From Rhineura floridana (Eukaryota > Chordata > Lepidosauria > Squamata > Rhineuridae): 64,000 bases of DNA. Positions 1-10,528 of the stretch are shown in pieces. The stretch covers positions 217,581,943 through 217,645,942 of the forward strand of contig NC_084482.1 in NCBI RefSeq assembly GCF_030035675.1, written 5' to 3'. Positions within the stretch are counted from its first letter, which is position 1. Every line of letters starts with the position of its first letter. The position numbers were made by a program, and so were the translations under genes. A model generated the notes under the pieces. The model searched no databases. It was not told the origin of the DNA and saw only the letters and a program-made list of their open reading frames with translations.

Positions 1-330
1 TCTATTTCTATATAATAACTATTGTAATAGTTCTTTTTTTTTTTGGAATAATTTTTATTATTCAAATTTTCATAAAACAAACACAACAAAATCAAACAAC
101 AAAAACAATACAACAAAAAGAAAAAGAAAAACTTGACTTCCGATTTGTCACAGATCAGCTATAAGTATATAATATATATCAAACCTGTCCCCTAAAATTC
201 ACTTTTTTCCATAGTCTATCTTAATTAATCGTCAAATCCCATTATCATCATTTCATTTTTTTCTTTCAACAAAAAGTCCAAAAGAGGCTTCCATTCCTTA
301 AGAAATGTATCTGTCGTTTTTTCTCTATAC
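1..330. other. AT-rich non-coding stretch
   Basis: This stretch is A- and T-rich, with a long T run near 31-44 and an A-rich block at 60-130. No gene is visible. It could be the 3' untranslated end of an older retrotransposon into which the CR1 element at 331 was inserted, but I cannot name the family. Confidence 0.3.
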
Positions 331-2434
331 GTGAAAGAAGCCATTGAATCCAGCAAGCTCGAAACCCCAAAAGAGGCAGACTCCTCCACAGAATCGTTGT
401 GGGTGGTGATACCATGCCCCAGGAGGGACTTAATACTGGGAACGATCTATCGTCCCCCTGATCAAAATGCTCAGGGAGACCTGGAGATGAGATATGAAAT
501 TGAGGAAGCATCCAAACTAGGAAATGTGGTAGTAATGGGTGACTTCAACTACCCGGACATAGAATGGCTGCATATGTGTTCCAGTCATGACAAAGAAGCA
601 AAGTTTCTAGATATTCTAAATGACTATTCCCTAGACCAGTTGGTTATGGAACCGACCAGAGGGACGGCAACCCTGGACTTAATCCTCAGTGGGGACCGGG
701 ACCTGGTGCGAGATGTAAGTGTTGTTGAACCGATTGGGAGCAGTGACCACAGTGCTATTAAATTAAACATACATGTAACTGGCCAATTGCCACGAAAATC
801 CAACACGGTCACATTTGACTTCAAAAGAGGAAACTTCACAAAAATGAGGGGATTGGTAAAAAGAAAGCTGAAAAACAAAGTCCAGAGGGTCACATCACTC
901 GAAAATGCTTGGAAGTTGTTTAAAAACACTCTATTAGAAGCTCAACTGGAGTGCATACCACAGATCAGAAAAGGTACCGCTAGGGCCAAGAAGATGCCAG
1001 CATGGTTAACGAGCAAAGTCAAGGAAGCTCTTAGAGGCAAAAAGTCTTCCTTCAGAAAATGGAAGTCTTGTCCGAATGAAGAAAATAAAAAAGAACACAA
1101 ACTCTGGCAAAAGAAATGCAAGAAGACAATAAGGGATGCTAAAAAAGAATTTGAGGAGCACATTGCTAAGAACATAAAAACCAACAACAAAAAATTCTAT
1201 CAATACATTCAAAGCAGGGGACCATCTAGGGAGGCGATTGGACCCTTGGATGATAAGGGAGTCAAAGGTGTACTAAAGAACGATGAGGAGATTGCAGAGA
1301 AGCTAAATGAATTCTTTGCATCTCTCTTCACAGTGGAAGACATAGGGCAGATCCCTGAACCTGAACTAACATTTGCAGGAAGGGATTCTGAGGAACTGAG
1401 ACAAATAGTGGTAACGAGAAAGGAAGTTCTAGGCTTAATGGACGATATAAAAACTGACATGGCATCCACCCGAGAATTCTCAAAGAACTCAAATGTGAAA
1501 TTGCTGATCTGCTGACTAAAATATGTAACTTGTCCTTCGGGTCCTCCTCTGTGCCTGAGGACTGGAAAGTGGCAAATGTAACGCCAATCTTCAAAAAGGG
1601 ATCCAGAGGGGATCCCGGAAATTACAGGCCAGTTAGCTTAACTTCTATCCCTGGAAAACTGGTAGAAAGTATTATTAAAGCTAGATTAACTAAGCACATA
1701 GAAGAACAAGCCTTGCTGAAGCAGAGCCAGCATGGCTTCTGCAAGGGAAAGTCCTGTCTCAGTAACCTATTAGAATTCTTTGAGAGTGTCAGCAAGCATA
1801 TAGATAGAGGTGATCCAGTGGACATAGTGTACTTAGACTTTCAAAAAGCGTTTGACAAAGTACCTCACCAAAGACTTCTGAGGAAGCTTAGCAGTCATGG
1901 AATAAGAAGAGAGGTCCTCTTGTGGATAAGGAATTGGTTAAGAAGCAGAAAGCAGAGAGTAGGAATAAACAGACAGTTCTCCCAATGGAGGGCTGTAGAA
2001 AGTGGAGTCCCTCAAGGACTGGTATTGGGACCTGTACTTTTCAACTTGTTCATTAACGACCTAGAATTAGGAGTGAGCAGTGAAGTGGCCAAGTTTGCTG
2101 ACGACACTAAATTGTTCAGGGTTGTTAAAACAAAAAGGGATTGCGAAGAGCTCCAAAAAGACGTCTCCAAACTGAGTGAATGGGCGGAAAAATGGCAAAT
2201 GCAATTCAATATAAACAAGTGTAAAATTATGCATATTGGAGCAAAAAATCTGAATTTCACATATACTCTCATGGGGTCTGAACTGGCGGTGACTGACCAG
2301 GAGAGAGACCTCGGGGTTGTAGTGGACAGCACGATGAAAATGTCAACCCAGTGTGCGGCAGCTGTGAAAAAGGCAAATTCCATGCTAGCGATAATTAGGA
2401 AAGGTATTGAAAATAAAACAGCCAATATCATAAT
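331..2434 (+). mobile_element. CR1-type LINE, 5'-truncated, endonuclease plus reverse transcriptase
   Basis: The first reading frame (331-1515) holds the C-terminal half of an apurinic endonuclease: GTIYRPP, VVMGDFNYPDIEW and the catalytic GSSDHSAI are visible. It is followed by a lysine-rich linker. The second frame (1530 onward) holds the reverse transcriptase with PEDWKVANVTPIFKKG, motif A YLDFQKAFDKVPHQ, motif B GVPQGLVLGPVLF (Ser replaced by Leu) and the catalytic FADD box near 2099. The two frames are offset by a small indel around 1455-1478, where GIHPRILKEL can be read only across the shift. The copy has lost its 5' end, and its 3' end stops at ENKTANIIMP, where a (GT)n array takes over. 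The motifs and the 3' wording match vertebrate CR1 elements. It is a dead copy. Confidence 0.88.
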
Positions 2435-2435
2435 G

Positions 2436-2437
<2 letters not shown>

Positions 2438-2524
<87 letters not shown>
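2438..2524. repeat. (GT)n microsatellite, about 43 units
   Basis: A pure GT array replaces the last part of the CR1 reverse transcriptase frame. Open frames through it read Cys-Val or Thr-His repeats and are artefacts. Confidence 0.97.
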
Positions 2525-2525
<1 letters not shown>

Positions 2526-2611
2526 TCTCTCAGTTGAAGGGGGTTGGCACAAAAACATGGAACCAATGCCTGGGGTCTCTCATGGTTTGTAAGACTGGAA
2601 ATGAAAATGGA

Positions 2612-2757
2612 AATGGACTGCTTTCAAGTCAATTCTGACTTATGGCAACCATGGCCAAGATCACCCAGTGAGCTTCATGGCTGTATAAGGATTCGAACCC
2701 CAGTCTCCCAGGTCATAGTCCAGCACCTTAACCACTACATGACACTGGCTCCAGGAG
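2612..2757 (-). mobile_element. tRNA-related SINE with BovB-type tail
   Basis: Read on the minus strand it starts with a tRNA-like promoter region (GTTCGAATCC box B near 2690-2699), then the stretch meaning 'agctcactgggtgac..ttggcc'. It ends with a tail matching the BovB 3' end (ataagtc..aat..gacttg). Many copies lie in this window. The pattern fits Sauria-type SINEs mobilised by BovB. Confidence 0.75.
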
Positions 2758-3487
2758 AGACCTGAAATGCACCATCAAATCAGAGCTCACATCCCAGTTC
2801 CAGCATTTTTCAACTCTGCCACAGTCCAAAATCATGCTTTGGACACAAATCCTTGTGCTTTTGACATAGACCCACCCTCTTCCCATGCAGAATGACTAAT
2901 TATTGCAACTGTATGGTATCTAATGAAAAACCCACCCACCCTCACTATCTACTATGATTTTTTTTAAAAGAAAATAGACTCAGATTTTTGTTACCCAAAG
3001 GCCTCAAGCAACTTATAACACATTTAAAAAACATAAACATGAACAAGTTGTATCACTGAAAATACACTCACACACAGAACAACCCCCACAACAGCCACAA
3101 GGAAGCTTTGACAGCACACAAGTAACAAAAAGAACATCTATCAAAATCCTGGGGGGAGAAGAAGAGACTTTACATGGTGCCAAAAGATGTCAGCAAAGGC
3201 ATGAGGCACAACTCTCTGGGGAAAGCATTCCACAGATGGGGAGCCACAACTGAAAAGGCCTCCCTCTTGCCATCATCATCCTCTGAGTCCCCCTCAGAGA
3301 TAGGATCTGGACAAGGGCCTCAGAAGAAAATCTAAGGTCCAGGCAGGTTCATATCATTATACTATGGTCTGTGGAGCAATAGCTAAAGAATTGTGGATTC
3401 AGTTCTGTGGCATCTGTGTGGAATTATAAAGGTGGGTCCAGGTCATGGCTTCACATTCATTATGTCATCTGGTTGAATCTCAGCTAA
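2758..3487. other. No gene seen; diverged interspersed repeat around 3000-3340
   Basis: No coding sequence is visible. The wording around 3160-3260 (a 'ttccacagatggggagccac' phrase) resembles 63.2 kb and may be one old interspersed family. Confidence 0.35.
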
Positions 3488-3676
3488 TTCTCCCAGGAGC
3501 TCAAGGTGGTGTAGATGGTGTTCCTCCCTCTCCATTTAATCCTCACAACAGCCCTGTGAGGGAGGTTAGGCTGAGAGACAGTGTCTGGCCCAAGGTCACT
3601 CAGTGAGCTTTATGGCTGAGTGGAGACTGAACTCTGGTCTCCTGGGTCCTAGTCCATCACTCTAACCACTACACCA
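3488..3676 (-). mobile_element. tRNA-related SINE
   Basis: On the minus strand it carries the tRNA-like head (gtgtagtggttagag), box B-like sequence and the 'ccaaggtcactcagtgagc' core, ending in 'accttgagctcctgggag'. This is a second SINE tail type, also seen at 7784, 20098, 43258 and 62768. Confidence 0.75.
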
Positions 3677-4571
3677 CACACACACACATTTAAAAATATA
3701 AATATATATGCAAATATTTTACACTGTTTTTATAAAGTACAATTCTTTTATACATGTTTTATTGTATTGTAAATTGCTTCAGGATGCCTCATGGGAAATG
3801 ATTAACAAATTAAATTTTAAAAAAATAAAAAATGGGCTGCACAGCAACACAAATCCAGGCATGATCCTGCCAGCTCCTTGTGTAATTTTTTTAAACACAG
3901 AATCATCCAAGCATCACAATGCAGCTTAAATCCATTTCCAAGGACTGTACAATGTACAGGTGTTGACACAAACACACAGTCCCAGCGCATGAAGCATCAT
4001 GAATTATCAGAATTTTCCTGCCCAAATCAATCATCAAATTCCAACCATTGCTTTAGAGACAAAGTAAAGATCATTGTTACAAAACTTGGTGGTATAAAAA
4101 CATGGATCCTTGTTTATTTTTTATGCTAAGCACCCCAACCCTCCCCCAAAAAATCCTCCAAGGAAAACACCCCCAGCTATTTGCGGCGTTCCCTGTGTAA
4201 ACAACAACTGGTTCATAAAATGAATTAGTAACGTAAGAAATAGATACAGCGTCACTCCTAGTTTCAAGTTGCAAGACACACTTTTGAAGAGGCTGTACCT
4301 TGAAAGCACGTCTGCGCATTTAAGTTACGAACAAGGCATTGCTCTTTCAGTCCAAGGGCCCATGTCAACAGCTTTCCAGCATTAGGCAAAAAAGAAGCAA
4401 AAAGTGGGGGGTTGGCTCTCTTGACATGTTGGGACATTTTGTTTGTCTTAGTATCTTTATGACTTTTAAAACAAAAACCCTGCATGGACATAGAAATCAG
4501 CTTTGATAGGCCAGTTTTACTGAGAAAAGTTTTTTACCGCATCACGCTACATTGAAGGATTCATTTCCAAC
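3677..4571. other. No gene seen
   Basis: AT-rich sequence with short CA repeats near 3676-3688. No convincing exon, RNA gene or element was recognised. Confidence 0.4.
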
Positions 4572-4757
4572 ATAGGGGCACAAGACGCTGCTGTATACTG
4601 AGTCAGGCTGCTGGTCCATCGAGCTCAGTCTTGACTACACTGACCGGCAGCTGGTTTCAGGCAGGGGTCTCTCCTGGCATTACACAGAAATGCCGTTGGG
4701 AATTCAACCTGGGACCTTCTGGATGCAAGGCAAATCTTCTGCCACAGAGCTACAGCC
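4572..4757 (-). mobile_element. tRNA-derived SINE (second family)
   Basis: Reverse-complemented it reads like 'agctctgtggcagaagat..gcatccagaaggtccc' followed by 'gagagacccctgcctgaaacc' and 'actgagtcaggc'. This tRNA-headed family has relatives at 14300, 31965, 35680, 43510, 47000 and 59300. Confidence 0.7.
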
Positions 4758-5871
4758 GTGCGGGTATTTATGAGTTTCGGCAAAGAGGGCCACCCTGTGT
4801 GTAACAGAGTAGTCATGGTCTGATAAAAGATAAATGATATTATCTTGCGGTGAACTCGACCGTACCAGCAAGGTATCAAGAAATTTGGCTCTGGGATGAG
4901 AATATAGAGGGCACTCTAGCAGATAGTGAGATAGATCTTCAATCACGTCTGCACCACAAATACACACACGTTGATCCCAGGGAATCTGGCTATAACAGCC
5001 TGATAAGACCGCAGACAGCATTGTTTGGAATCTTAGGGCAGTGAATGCATACCTAAGGTTAGGTGGAATATAATAGGCCAAATAATTTGCTCTCAGATGA
5101 TCCATTTTTATTACACCAAACCACCTTGAGAATTTGGAGTTGTTGATAGCCAATCGATCAATCCAGTTGCTGTGTTGAAAGATTGTTTTCTTTAATTTAC
5201 CTCGGTTCAAGACAATTGAGTTCAAGGATGTTATGTGGTTAAGCTCGATATTCTGGCACTCCAGCAAGTATCCCTTGCAGCCATATCTTGGCATAGTTTA
5301 GTAGGAGTGTTCTTTATAGATTCCCAAAAATTAAACAGGGCGTAGTGGACACGAGCACTGAGTTGAGGGAGACCAAGCTCTGCTCAAAGAAAGGCCGCCA
5401 GAGTTCCCCGGGGGAGGCGCAAAAGTTTTCTCATGAAACTATTTTGAATTGCCTCTAGACTGGGCATACTGGAGCTCTCCCAACCCCATACCGGTGCCCC
5501 ATATAAAATCTGGGTGAGAACTTTATTTATGTAAATTTTTAAGGCAGGGAAGGACCAGATTGCCTCCAGCTGTTCTATAAAAACTCAAAATAGCCCCACA
5601 AGATCTTAGTGCTGAGAGTTTAATATAATTTATATGTGTTTTCTAGGAAAGATTGTCCTGGAAATAGATGCCCAGGTACTTAAAAGCACGGCATTGCTCA
5701 ATTGGGTGGCCATCTATGGACCAAGGGAAGTTCCTGGGCCTCTTACCAAAGACCATGACTTTGGTTTTAGAATAGTTAATCATGAGGTTTTCTTTTGCAA
5801 AGTATATACTGCATTTCTTAAGGAGTCTCCTCAAACCAATTCGCGTAATGGATAATAGAATCATGTCGGAT
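4758..5871 (-). mobile_element. Non-LTR retrotransposon, 3' half (clade unresolved)
   Basis: On the minus strand, 5871-5643 reads the end of a reverse transcriptase palm: SDMILLS at the catalytic box, then INYSKTKVMVFGK and AFKYLG. After a broken middle with EAIQNSFMRKLL, the frame at 5294-4758 encodes a C-terminal domain with a CCHC-like knuckle: RVCICGADVIEDLSHYLLECPLY. The element is 5'-truncated exactly in the YADD-like motif, where a BovB scrap abuts it. The C-terminal knuckle is typical of jockey/I/R4-like LINEs rather than CR1. I cannot decide the clade by eye. The 3' end is abutted by a SINE. Confidence 0.7.
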
Positions 5872-6092
5872 GACAACAGAAGATTTATGTAACTTTACAG
5901 TTGACAATGAGGACATTGAACTTGTCAAGGATTATCAATACCTCGGCACAGTCATTAACCAAAATGGAGACAATAGTCAAGAAATCAGAAGAAGGCTAGG
6001 ATTTGGGAGGGCAGCTATGAGAGAACTAGAAAAGATCCTCAAATGCAAAGATGTATTACTGAACATGAAAGTCAGGATCATTCAGACCCAGC
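5872..6092 (+). mobile_element. BovB/RTE LINE fragment
   Basis: The frame reads MTTEDLCNFTVDNEDIELVK, then YLGTVINQNGDN and IRRRLGFGRAAM. It matches the post-palm region of the longer BovB at 28859-29060 in this window. Only about 220 bp remain. Confidence 0.85.
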
Positions 6093-6196
6093 CAAGCAGC
6101 CACTGTCACAGGAAGGAGAGAGACACCTCCTGCTCTCTCTCCTCCCCCATTTAGCAGCTTTTAGGCTGGTGGATCGAGTGGCCTCCAGAACAAAAG

Positions 6197-6675
6197 GGTT
6201 AAAAAAAAGGGCACCCAGAATGATCAAGGGGACGGAGCAACTCCCCTACGAGGAAAGGTTGCAGCATTTGGGGCTTTTCAGTTTAGAGAAAAGGTGAGCC
6301 AGAGGCGACGTGACAGAAGTTTATAAAATTATGCTTGGCATGGAGAAAGCGGAGAGAGAAAAGTTGTTCTCTCTCTCTTGTAAGACTAGAATTCGTGGGC
6401 ATCCGGTGAAACTGAATGTTGGAAGATTCTGCACAGACAAAACAAAGCACTTCCTCACACAGCCCATAGTTAAACTACGGCATTGGCTCCCACAAGAGGC
6501 AGCGATGGCCACCTACCTGGAGGGCTTTAAAAGAGGATTAGGCAAATGCATGGAGGAAAAGGCTACCCCCGTCTCTGCTTCCGAATACCAAACCGCGGGA
6601 GGGCAGAGATGTTCTTGCGCTGGGTCCTGCTTACGGGCTTCCCACCAGCACCTGGTTGGCCGCTGTGAGCACAGG
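6197..6675 (+). mobile_element. CR1-type LINE 3' end
   Basis: The frame reads MIKGTEQLPYEERLQHLGLF, then SLEKR and VKLNVGRFCTDKTK. This is the conserved C-terminal end of the CR1 reverse transcriptase gene, followed by the 3' tail phrase around 'cacctggttggccgctgtgag'. It is truncated where the CpG island begins. Confidence 0.8.
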
Positions 6676-6835
6676 AGGCAGGACAGCAGGCACAGATCGG
6701 GGACTTCGATTCAGATCACAAGGGGAGCAAACGCGCCCGTCCTCGCCGCGCCTCACGTCATTGCACTGCAGAGCCCCCCCCCCGCGCACAAAATCCTGCT
6801 CCCCACGACGCAGGTTAGCCGGCGCAGGCACTCAC

Positions 6836-6908
6836 CGGCACAGCCCCCGGTCAGGAGGACGGCAGCAGCGGCCAGGAGCAAGACGGACCTCGGACGCAGC
6901 GGCTCCAT
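6836..6908 (-). CDS. Orphan signal-peptide exon, MHC class I-like leader
   Basis: On the minus strand an ATG at 6908 opens a 73-nt coding segment: MEPLRPRSVLLLAAAAVLLT followed by GGCA and one base of a Gly codon. It ends at a consensus donor (gccg|gtgagtgc, GT at 6835-6834). The peptide has a basic start, a hydrophobic Leu/Ala core and a small-residue end, as in a secretory leader. The 73-nt length, phase 1 and donor context match the known first exon of MHC class I genes (HLA-A exon 1 is also 73 nt, phase 1). A Y-box lies about 95 bp upstream. No following Ig or alpha-1 domain exon is found to the left within this window, where only LINE and SINE sequence lies, so the gene is either cut off at the window edge or a relic. 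Other Ig-family leaders such as beta-2-microglobulin also use phase 1, so the class I assignment is an inference. Confidence 0.55.
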
Positions 6909-7002
6909 CGTCGCGCTCGACTCTCCCTGAAACCGGCTTACTGCGGAGTCACGCCCGTGGCACCCGGGGCGAGAGCCGGGAGTGGCCCGATGGGGGAAGC
7001 CC

Positions 7003-7011
7003 ACCAATCAG
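7003..7011 (-). promoter_or_regulatory. CCAAT / Y-box
   Basis: The minus strand reads CTGATTGGT, the NF-Y-binding Y-box form typical of MHC promoters. It sits about 95 bp upstream of the leader-exon ATG. I did not find a convincing X-box beside it. Confidence 0.45.
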
Positions 7012-7203
7012 GGGGGAAAAAAAGAAAAGAAAAGCGCTGGCAGATTCCGGCCAGCCGGAGAGGAAGAGTTTGTAGGGCTGAACTCCGTTCTGGGATCCCG
7101 CGGGCGAGGACCCGAACAAGAGCCCTGAAGTGGGATCAGGCCCAAGGCCCATCGGTCTGGAGCCCCGTTTGGTGGCGTCAGGGTAGCCTGTAACAGGCTC
7201 CAG

Positions 7204-7548
7204 CCCATGGCCCCTCTGGTCCAACCTCCTGTTCTCCCAGGGACCAAGCAGAGGCCCTGAGGGGCAGCCCCCAAGCAGGCCCTGCGTGCAACAGCACCTC
7301 CCCTGCTTGCGATTCCCAGCCATTGGTATTCCAAGATACACTGTCTTTGAACGCGGAGGCTCCATCGAGTCAACCTAGGAAGAGCTTTGTAGCTGGCTCT
7401 GGCCAGTGGCCCCTCTGGTCCAGCCTCCTGTTCTCTCACGGGCCAAGCAGATGGCCCAAGGGGCAGCCCCCAAGCAGGCCCTGCGTGAAATAGCACCTTC
7501 CCCGCTTGCGATTCCCAGCAACGGGTTTTCAGAGGCATTGGTTGCCTG
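7204..7548 (-). mobile_element. Two GC-rich copies of a CR1 3' tail
   Basis: Segments 7204-7362 and 7402-7548 are similar to each other. Both carry the minus-strand CR1 tail phrases (ctggtcca..cctcctgttctc, gcccccaagcaggccctgcg). Compared with the copy at 10388 they are much richer in G and C, as if they shared the base bias of the neighbouring CpG island. Confidence 0.65.
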
Positions 7549-7783
7549 CAACACCAAGGGTAGGACAGAGCTCTTGGGGAGAGAGGAGGAGTAATAAATG
7601 GTGGGAATAGATCAGCCAGAGCTTCCTAATTTTTGCTTGAATTTCAAGCTACCAAAGGAACTGCAAACAACTGGATTTCAGGCTGTTTGTACAGAATTGG
7701 ATGAGTTAGATGGACCCCAATTTTGCTGAGGGGAAAAAAAAGTATTTTGTCCTCATTCTTTAATACAGATGAGATAACACAGT

Positions 7784-8013
7784 GTGGTGCAGTGGTTAGA
7801 GCATCGGACTAGGACCTGGGAGACCAGGGTTCAAATCCCTAGTAGCCATGAAGCTCACTGGGTGACCTTGGGCCAGTCACTGTCTCTCAGCATAACCTAC
7901 CTCACAGTGTTGTTGTGAGGATAAAATCAGGAAGGGGAGGACCATGTCTGCATGCCATCTTGACCTCCTTGGAGGGAAAATGTAAAAATAAATAAAATAT
8001 AAATAAATAAATC
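7784..8013 (+). mobile_element. tRNA-related SINE, full copy
   Basis: The head gtggtgcagtggttagagca and box B ggttcaaatcc are followed by the 'agctcactgggtgaccttgg' core. The tail 'gacctccttggaggga' ends in AAATAAAT repeats. Confidence 0.85.
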
Positions 8014-9814
8014 TCTCTTTGCATGTTGGATGCCTTCCCTGTGCCTCCCCTGACTTCCTCCCCTGTCCTGTTTTAGGAGTGGGGCAAGAGCAACTCCTGT
8101 TTTGTTCTTTTGTTTATGTTCCAGAAGGGAGATAGAGTTAGGGTCCTCCAGATGGCTAGGCTTGCCTACCTTTACCTGTGATGCTCTGACTGACTTCCTT
8201 CTATTGTTAGACTGATATGTCTTAAGGGAAGCTTATCTGCCCCTCCTCCTTCCGCCCTTTCCTCTCTTCTCTTTTTGACTGTCCCAGAGAGAGGAGACAC
8301 CTTTATCTCTGCTCTCTCTCCTGAGCCATGAGGGCAATTCCCAAGCCTGGGCATTGCGCCTCCAACTTAGTTAGAACTAGGTATGCCTTTCTATCTACTA
8401 TGTATTTCTATAAATAAAGTAGCTTTTCTTATTTTACTAAGTCTTAAGTCTCAGTGATCTCAATGCAGGGTAAAAGCCTGCTTTCTTAGGTAAACACACA
8501 CACACACACATCTCAGACCATTGCTGTTCTCTGCTAACAAATATACAAACTTTCACAACATGCTGTTGGATTTCACAATGGTCCCTATTTGAAACTTCCC
8601 TCTTTTCTCTGCTGCCCCCTGCTGAATGCGTTCTTCCCTGGCTGAGACAGCAATGGGTTGATTTCTAAGAAATCATTCAACTCGAGTGAGATGGAGCAAG
8701 TCATGGGATGTAAAGGGCAGGGACACACACACACTTTACCCAATTTCATGAAGTATATTAGGAATCCATGCAGATGGTTATGAGGCAATTGTGGAGATTT
8801 TAAAAAACCTTTTTAAATGTGTGATTTCTATAAATATATTTATGTGATGGGTTAAAAATGCAAGCTTTCAGGGTGCACAGAACTCTTCATCAAGCCCTGG
8901 CTCAACCCCAGTGACTAGCTAGCACAAACCAGCAGAATATGCCTACTTGGCTGTTCGGAAAGGCCAAGACTCTTCACGCCCAAGCTACATGGAGATCCCT
9001 TAACTAGGAGATGTTCTCAGGCCTAAATTGGTTAAAGGAACCGGAGCGCTGGTCACCCGTGCGTCCCACAGGGAGAAATGAGAGAACCACCCTGACCAGC
9101 CCCAGGAAGAAAGAGCATCCATCCATCCATCCATCCAATCTATCTAAAAAGCATCAACTATCCAGAATACCCATAAATATGTTAACAAGAGTTTATTACA
9201 TAAAAATGAAGTTCTACCTTATCACAGAGAAAAGACAAGGAAAATAGGATTACCCAAATCTAGAAAGATATTAGTAAAAAAAATACCCCAAACCCTCAAA
9301 CAAATTCTTAGACTACATACATCGAATTAATATAGCCACAGCATATTAAAAAAAAGTTGAAAAATAAAAGATAATTAAAAAAGAAATCTCTGTGCACTGA
9401 ATAAAAAGTTCTTACAATTCTCCAATCATGTTCTTTTAAAATGGCTAAAATGTCACTGGGGATGTTCTTGACTTGTAGTGCAGATCTCTGAACCGCTGAA
9501 AATGCCAAACACGTTTCGGCTCCAATGTCTTCTTCAGTGGCCTGTTTTGCTGTACAGCATTCTTCATGCATGAGTTCATCCTATCCAAAATTTAAAATGT
9601 CTTCTTTAATATATATACATATATAAATATAAAAAGGGGTGAGAAATGTTCAGTAAGGTGAAATTACATGTTTTGGGTTGTATTCAACAAGTCTTATTAA
9701 AAGAAGACCCACTAAAATTAATGAACCAAAGTCAGTCATGTTCATTAACTTCAGTGGGTCTACACTGAATAGGAGTAGCATTGAATACCGCCACTAAGGT
9801 TTGTTTGTTTGTTT
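8014..9814. other. No gene seen; possible old LTR-like segment 8030-8490
   Basis: No coding exon is recognised, although a V2R exon 1 would be expected about here if the upstream block at 9815 were still attached to a gene. 8030-8490 has an AATAAA signal and a C/T-rich body and could be an old solo LTR-like fossil of unknown family; support is weak. (ATCC)n lies at 9115-9136. 9640-9800 resembles the short repeat at 39650-39770. Confidence 0.3.
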
Positions 9815-10386
9815 GTTTTAAATAGTGGAAGCAGTCTTCTAGGTTACACTAAATTCTTGTTCGGGCTTAGGCTCTGAGTTTAAATATCAAACTTGCTGGA
9901 GATAGTCACCTGCTCAAAGAGATTTACTGGCCACTGCTTTTACCATGGAGATGGCCTAGGCTGGATGCGAACACACCATTATGACATCATGTATGATGTC
10001 ACAAGCAATATCTGCTCCAAGTCTTAGCAAAGTGAGAGACAGTTAAGTCTTAATGCTGTCAAGGTGGATCTTCATGACGGGTTATGGAAAGGTAATTAGG
10101 GCTAAATTATTTATTCATTTATTTATAAACATATTTGTATACTGCTATTTCCAAAAACATCAAAGTGGTTTACCGTATAATAAAACTGTTTAATAAAAAC
10201 AATTCAAAACACAGGAAAGACAAGGTCAATTATTTTTTACCATAGATTACAGTGCTCTAGAGAAAGAGACAGCATTGGATGGAGGAATTGGATGGTGGAG
10301 GAATGTGAAGTCTTGAGTAGCAGAGAAGACAGACAGTCTTCAGTAGGAAAATCCATGAAGTCTTTGTCTGAAAATCATTTACATAA
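9815..10386 (-). other. V2R upstream block, detached copy
   Basis: This segment is clearly similar to 40435-40870 (1.3 kb upstream of V2R gene A) and to 55010-56700 (upstream of gene B). Shared phrases are ccatggagatggcctag, the CRE-like palindrome at 9982-10001, 'gaattggatggtgg' and 'atgaagtctttgtctgaaaa'. A LINE-tail-like insert occupies about 10085-10250. No V2R exon follows to the left, so it is a detached relic of a third duplication unit. Confidence 0.75.
9982..10001. promoter_or_regulatory. Conserved CRE/AP-1-like inverted repeat, copy 1
   Basis: The sequence reads TGACATCAT-GT-ATGATGTCA, a near-perfect palindrome of two CRE/AP-1-like half-sites. It is retained in the matching blocks at 40595 and 55175. 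An RFX-half-site-like ACCATGG lies about 40 bp away in every copy. A regulatory role is inference. Confidence 0.4.
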
Positions 10387-10387
10387 G

Positions 10388-10526
10388 AAGAGCCTCCTGG
10401 ATCAGGCCAGTGGCTCATTTGTCCAGTATCCTGTTCTCACAGTGGCCAACCAGATGCCCCTGGGAAGCCCACAAGCAGGACCTGAGTGTAAGAGCACTTG
10501 CCCCTCCTCTGGTTTCCAGGAACTAG
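10388..10526 (-). mobile_element. CR1 3' tail fragment
   Basis: Minus-strand CR1 tail wording (ctcctggatcaggccagtgg, ccaaccagatgcccctggga, caagcaggacctgagtg) is cut at 10526 by the Tc1-like element. Confidence 0.7.
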
Positions 10527-10528
10527 TA

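Larger units (their letters stand above)
6690..7090. promoter_or_regulatory. CpG island with promoter-like features
   Basis: This block is rich in G, C and CpG dinucleotides (for example gcgcccgtcctcgccgcg and cgcagcggctccatcgtcgcg), unlike the AT-rich surroundings. It holds the leader exon at 6836-6908 and a CCAAT/Y-box upstream of it on the minus strand. CpG richness surviving in a repeat field suggests an active or recently active germline promoter; that is inference. Confidence 0.7.

Noticed and set aside
2012-2638. Open frames reading Thr-His or Cys-Val repeats
   Set aside because: They are translations of the (GT)n microsatellite.
6310-7075. Plus-strand frames of 206 and 139 codons through the CpG island
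   Set aside because: The first begins in CR1 coding sequence and runs on by chance; both are long only because of GC-rich sequence.
6949-7538. Minus-strand frames of 138 and 176 codons upstream of the leader exon
   Set aside because: They run through GC-rich CR1 tails and the island and show no domain.
8030-8490. Solo LTR-like fossil
   Set aside because: Only an AATAAA signal and base composition support it; the ends are not clear, so it is mentioned but not called.
9300-9600. Minus-strand frame of 87 codons with an 'acgtttcggc' phrase
   Set aside because: The wording resembles a repeat terminus; no domain or family could be established.
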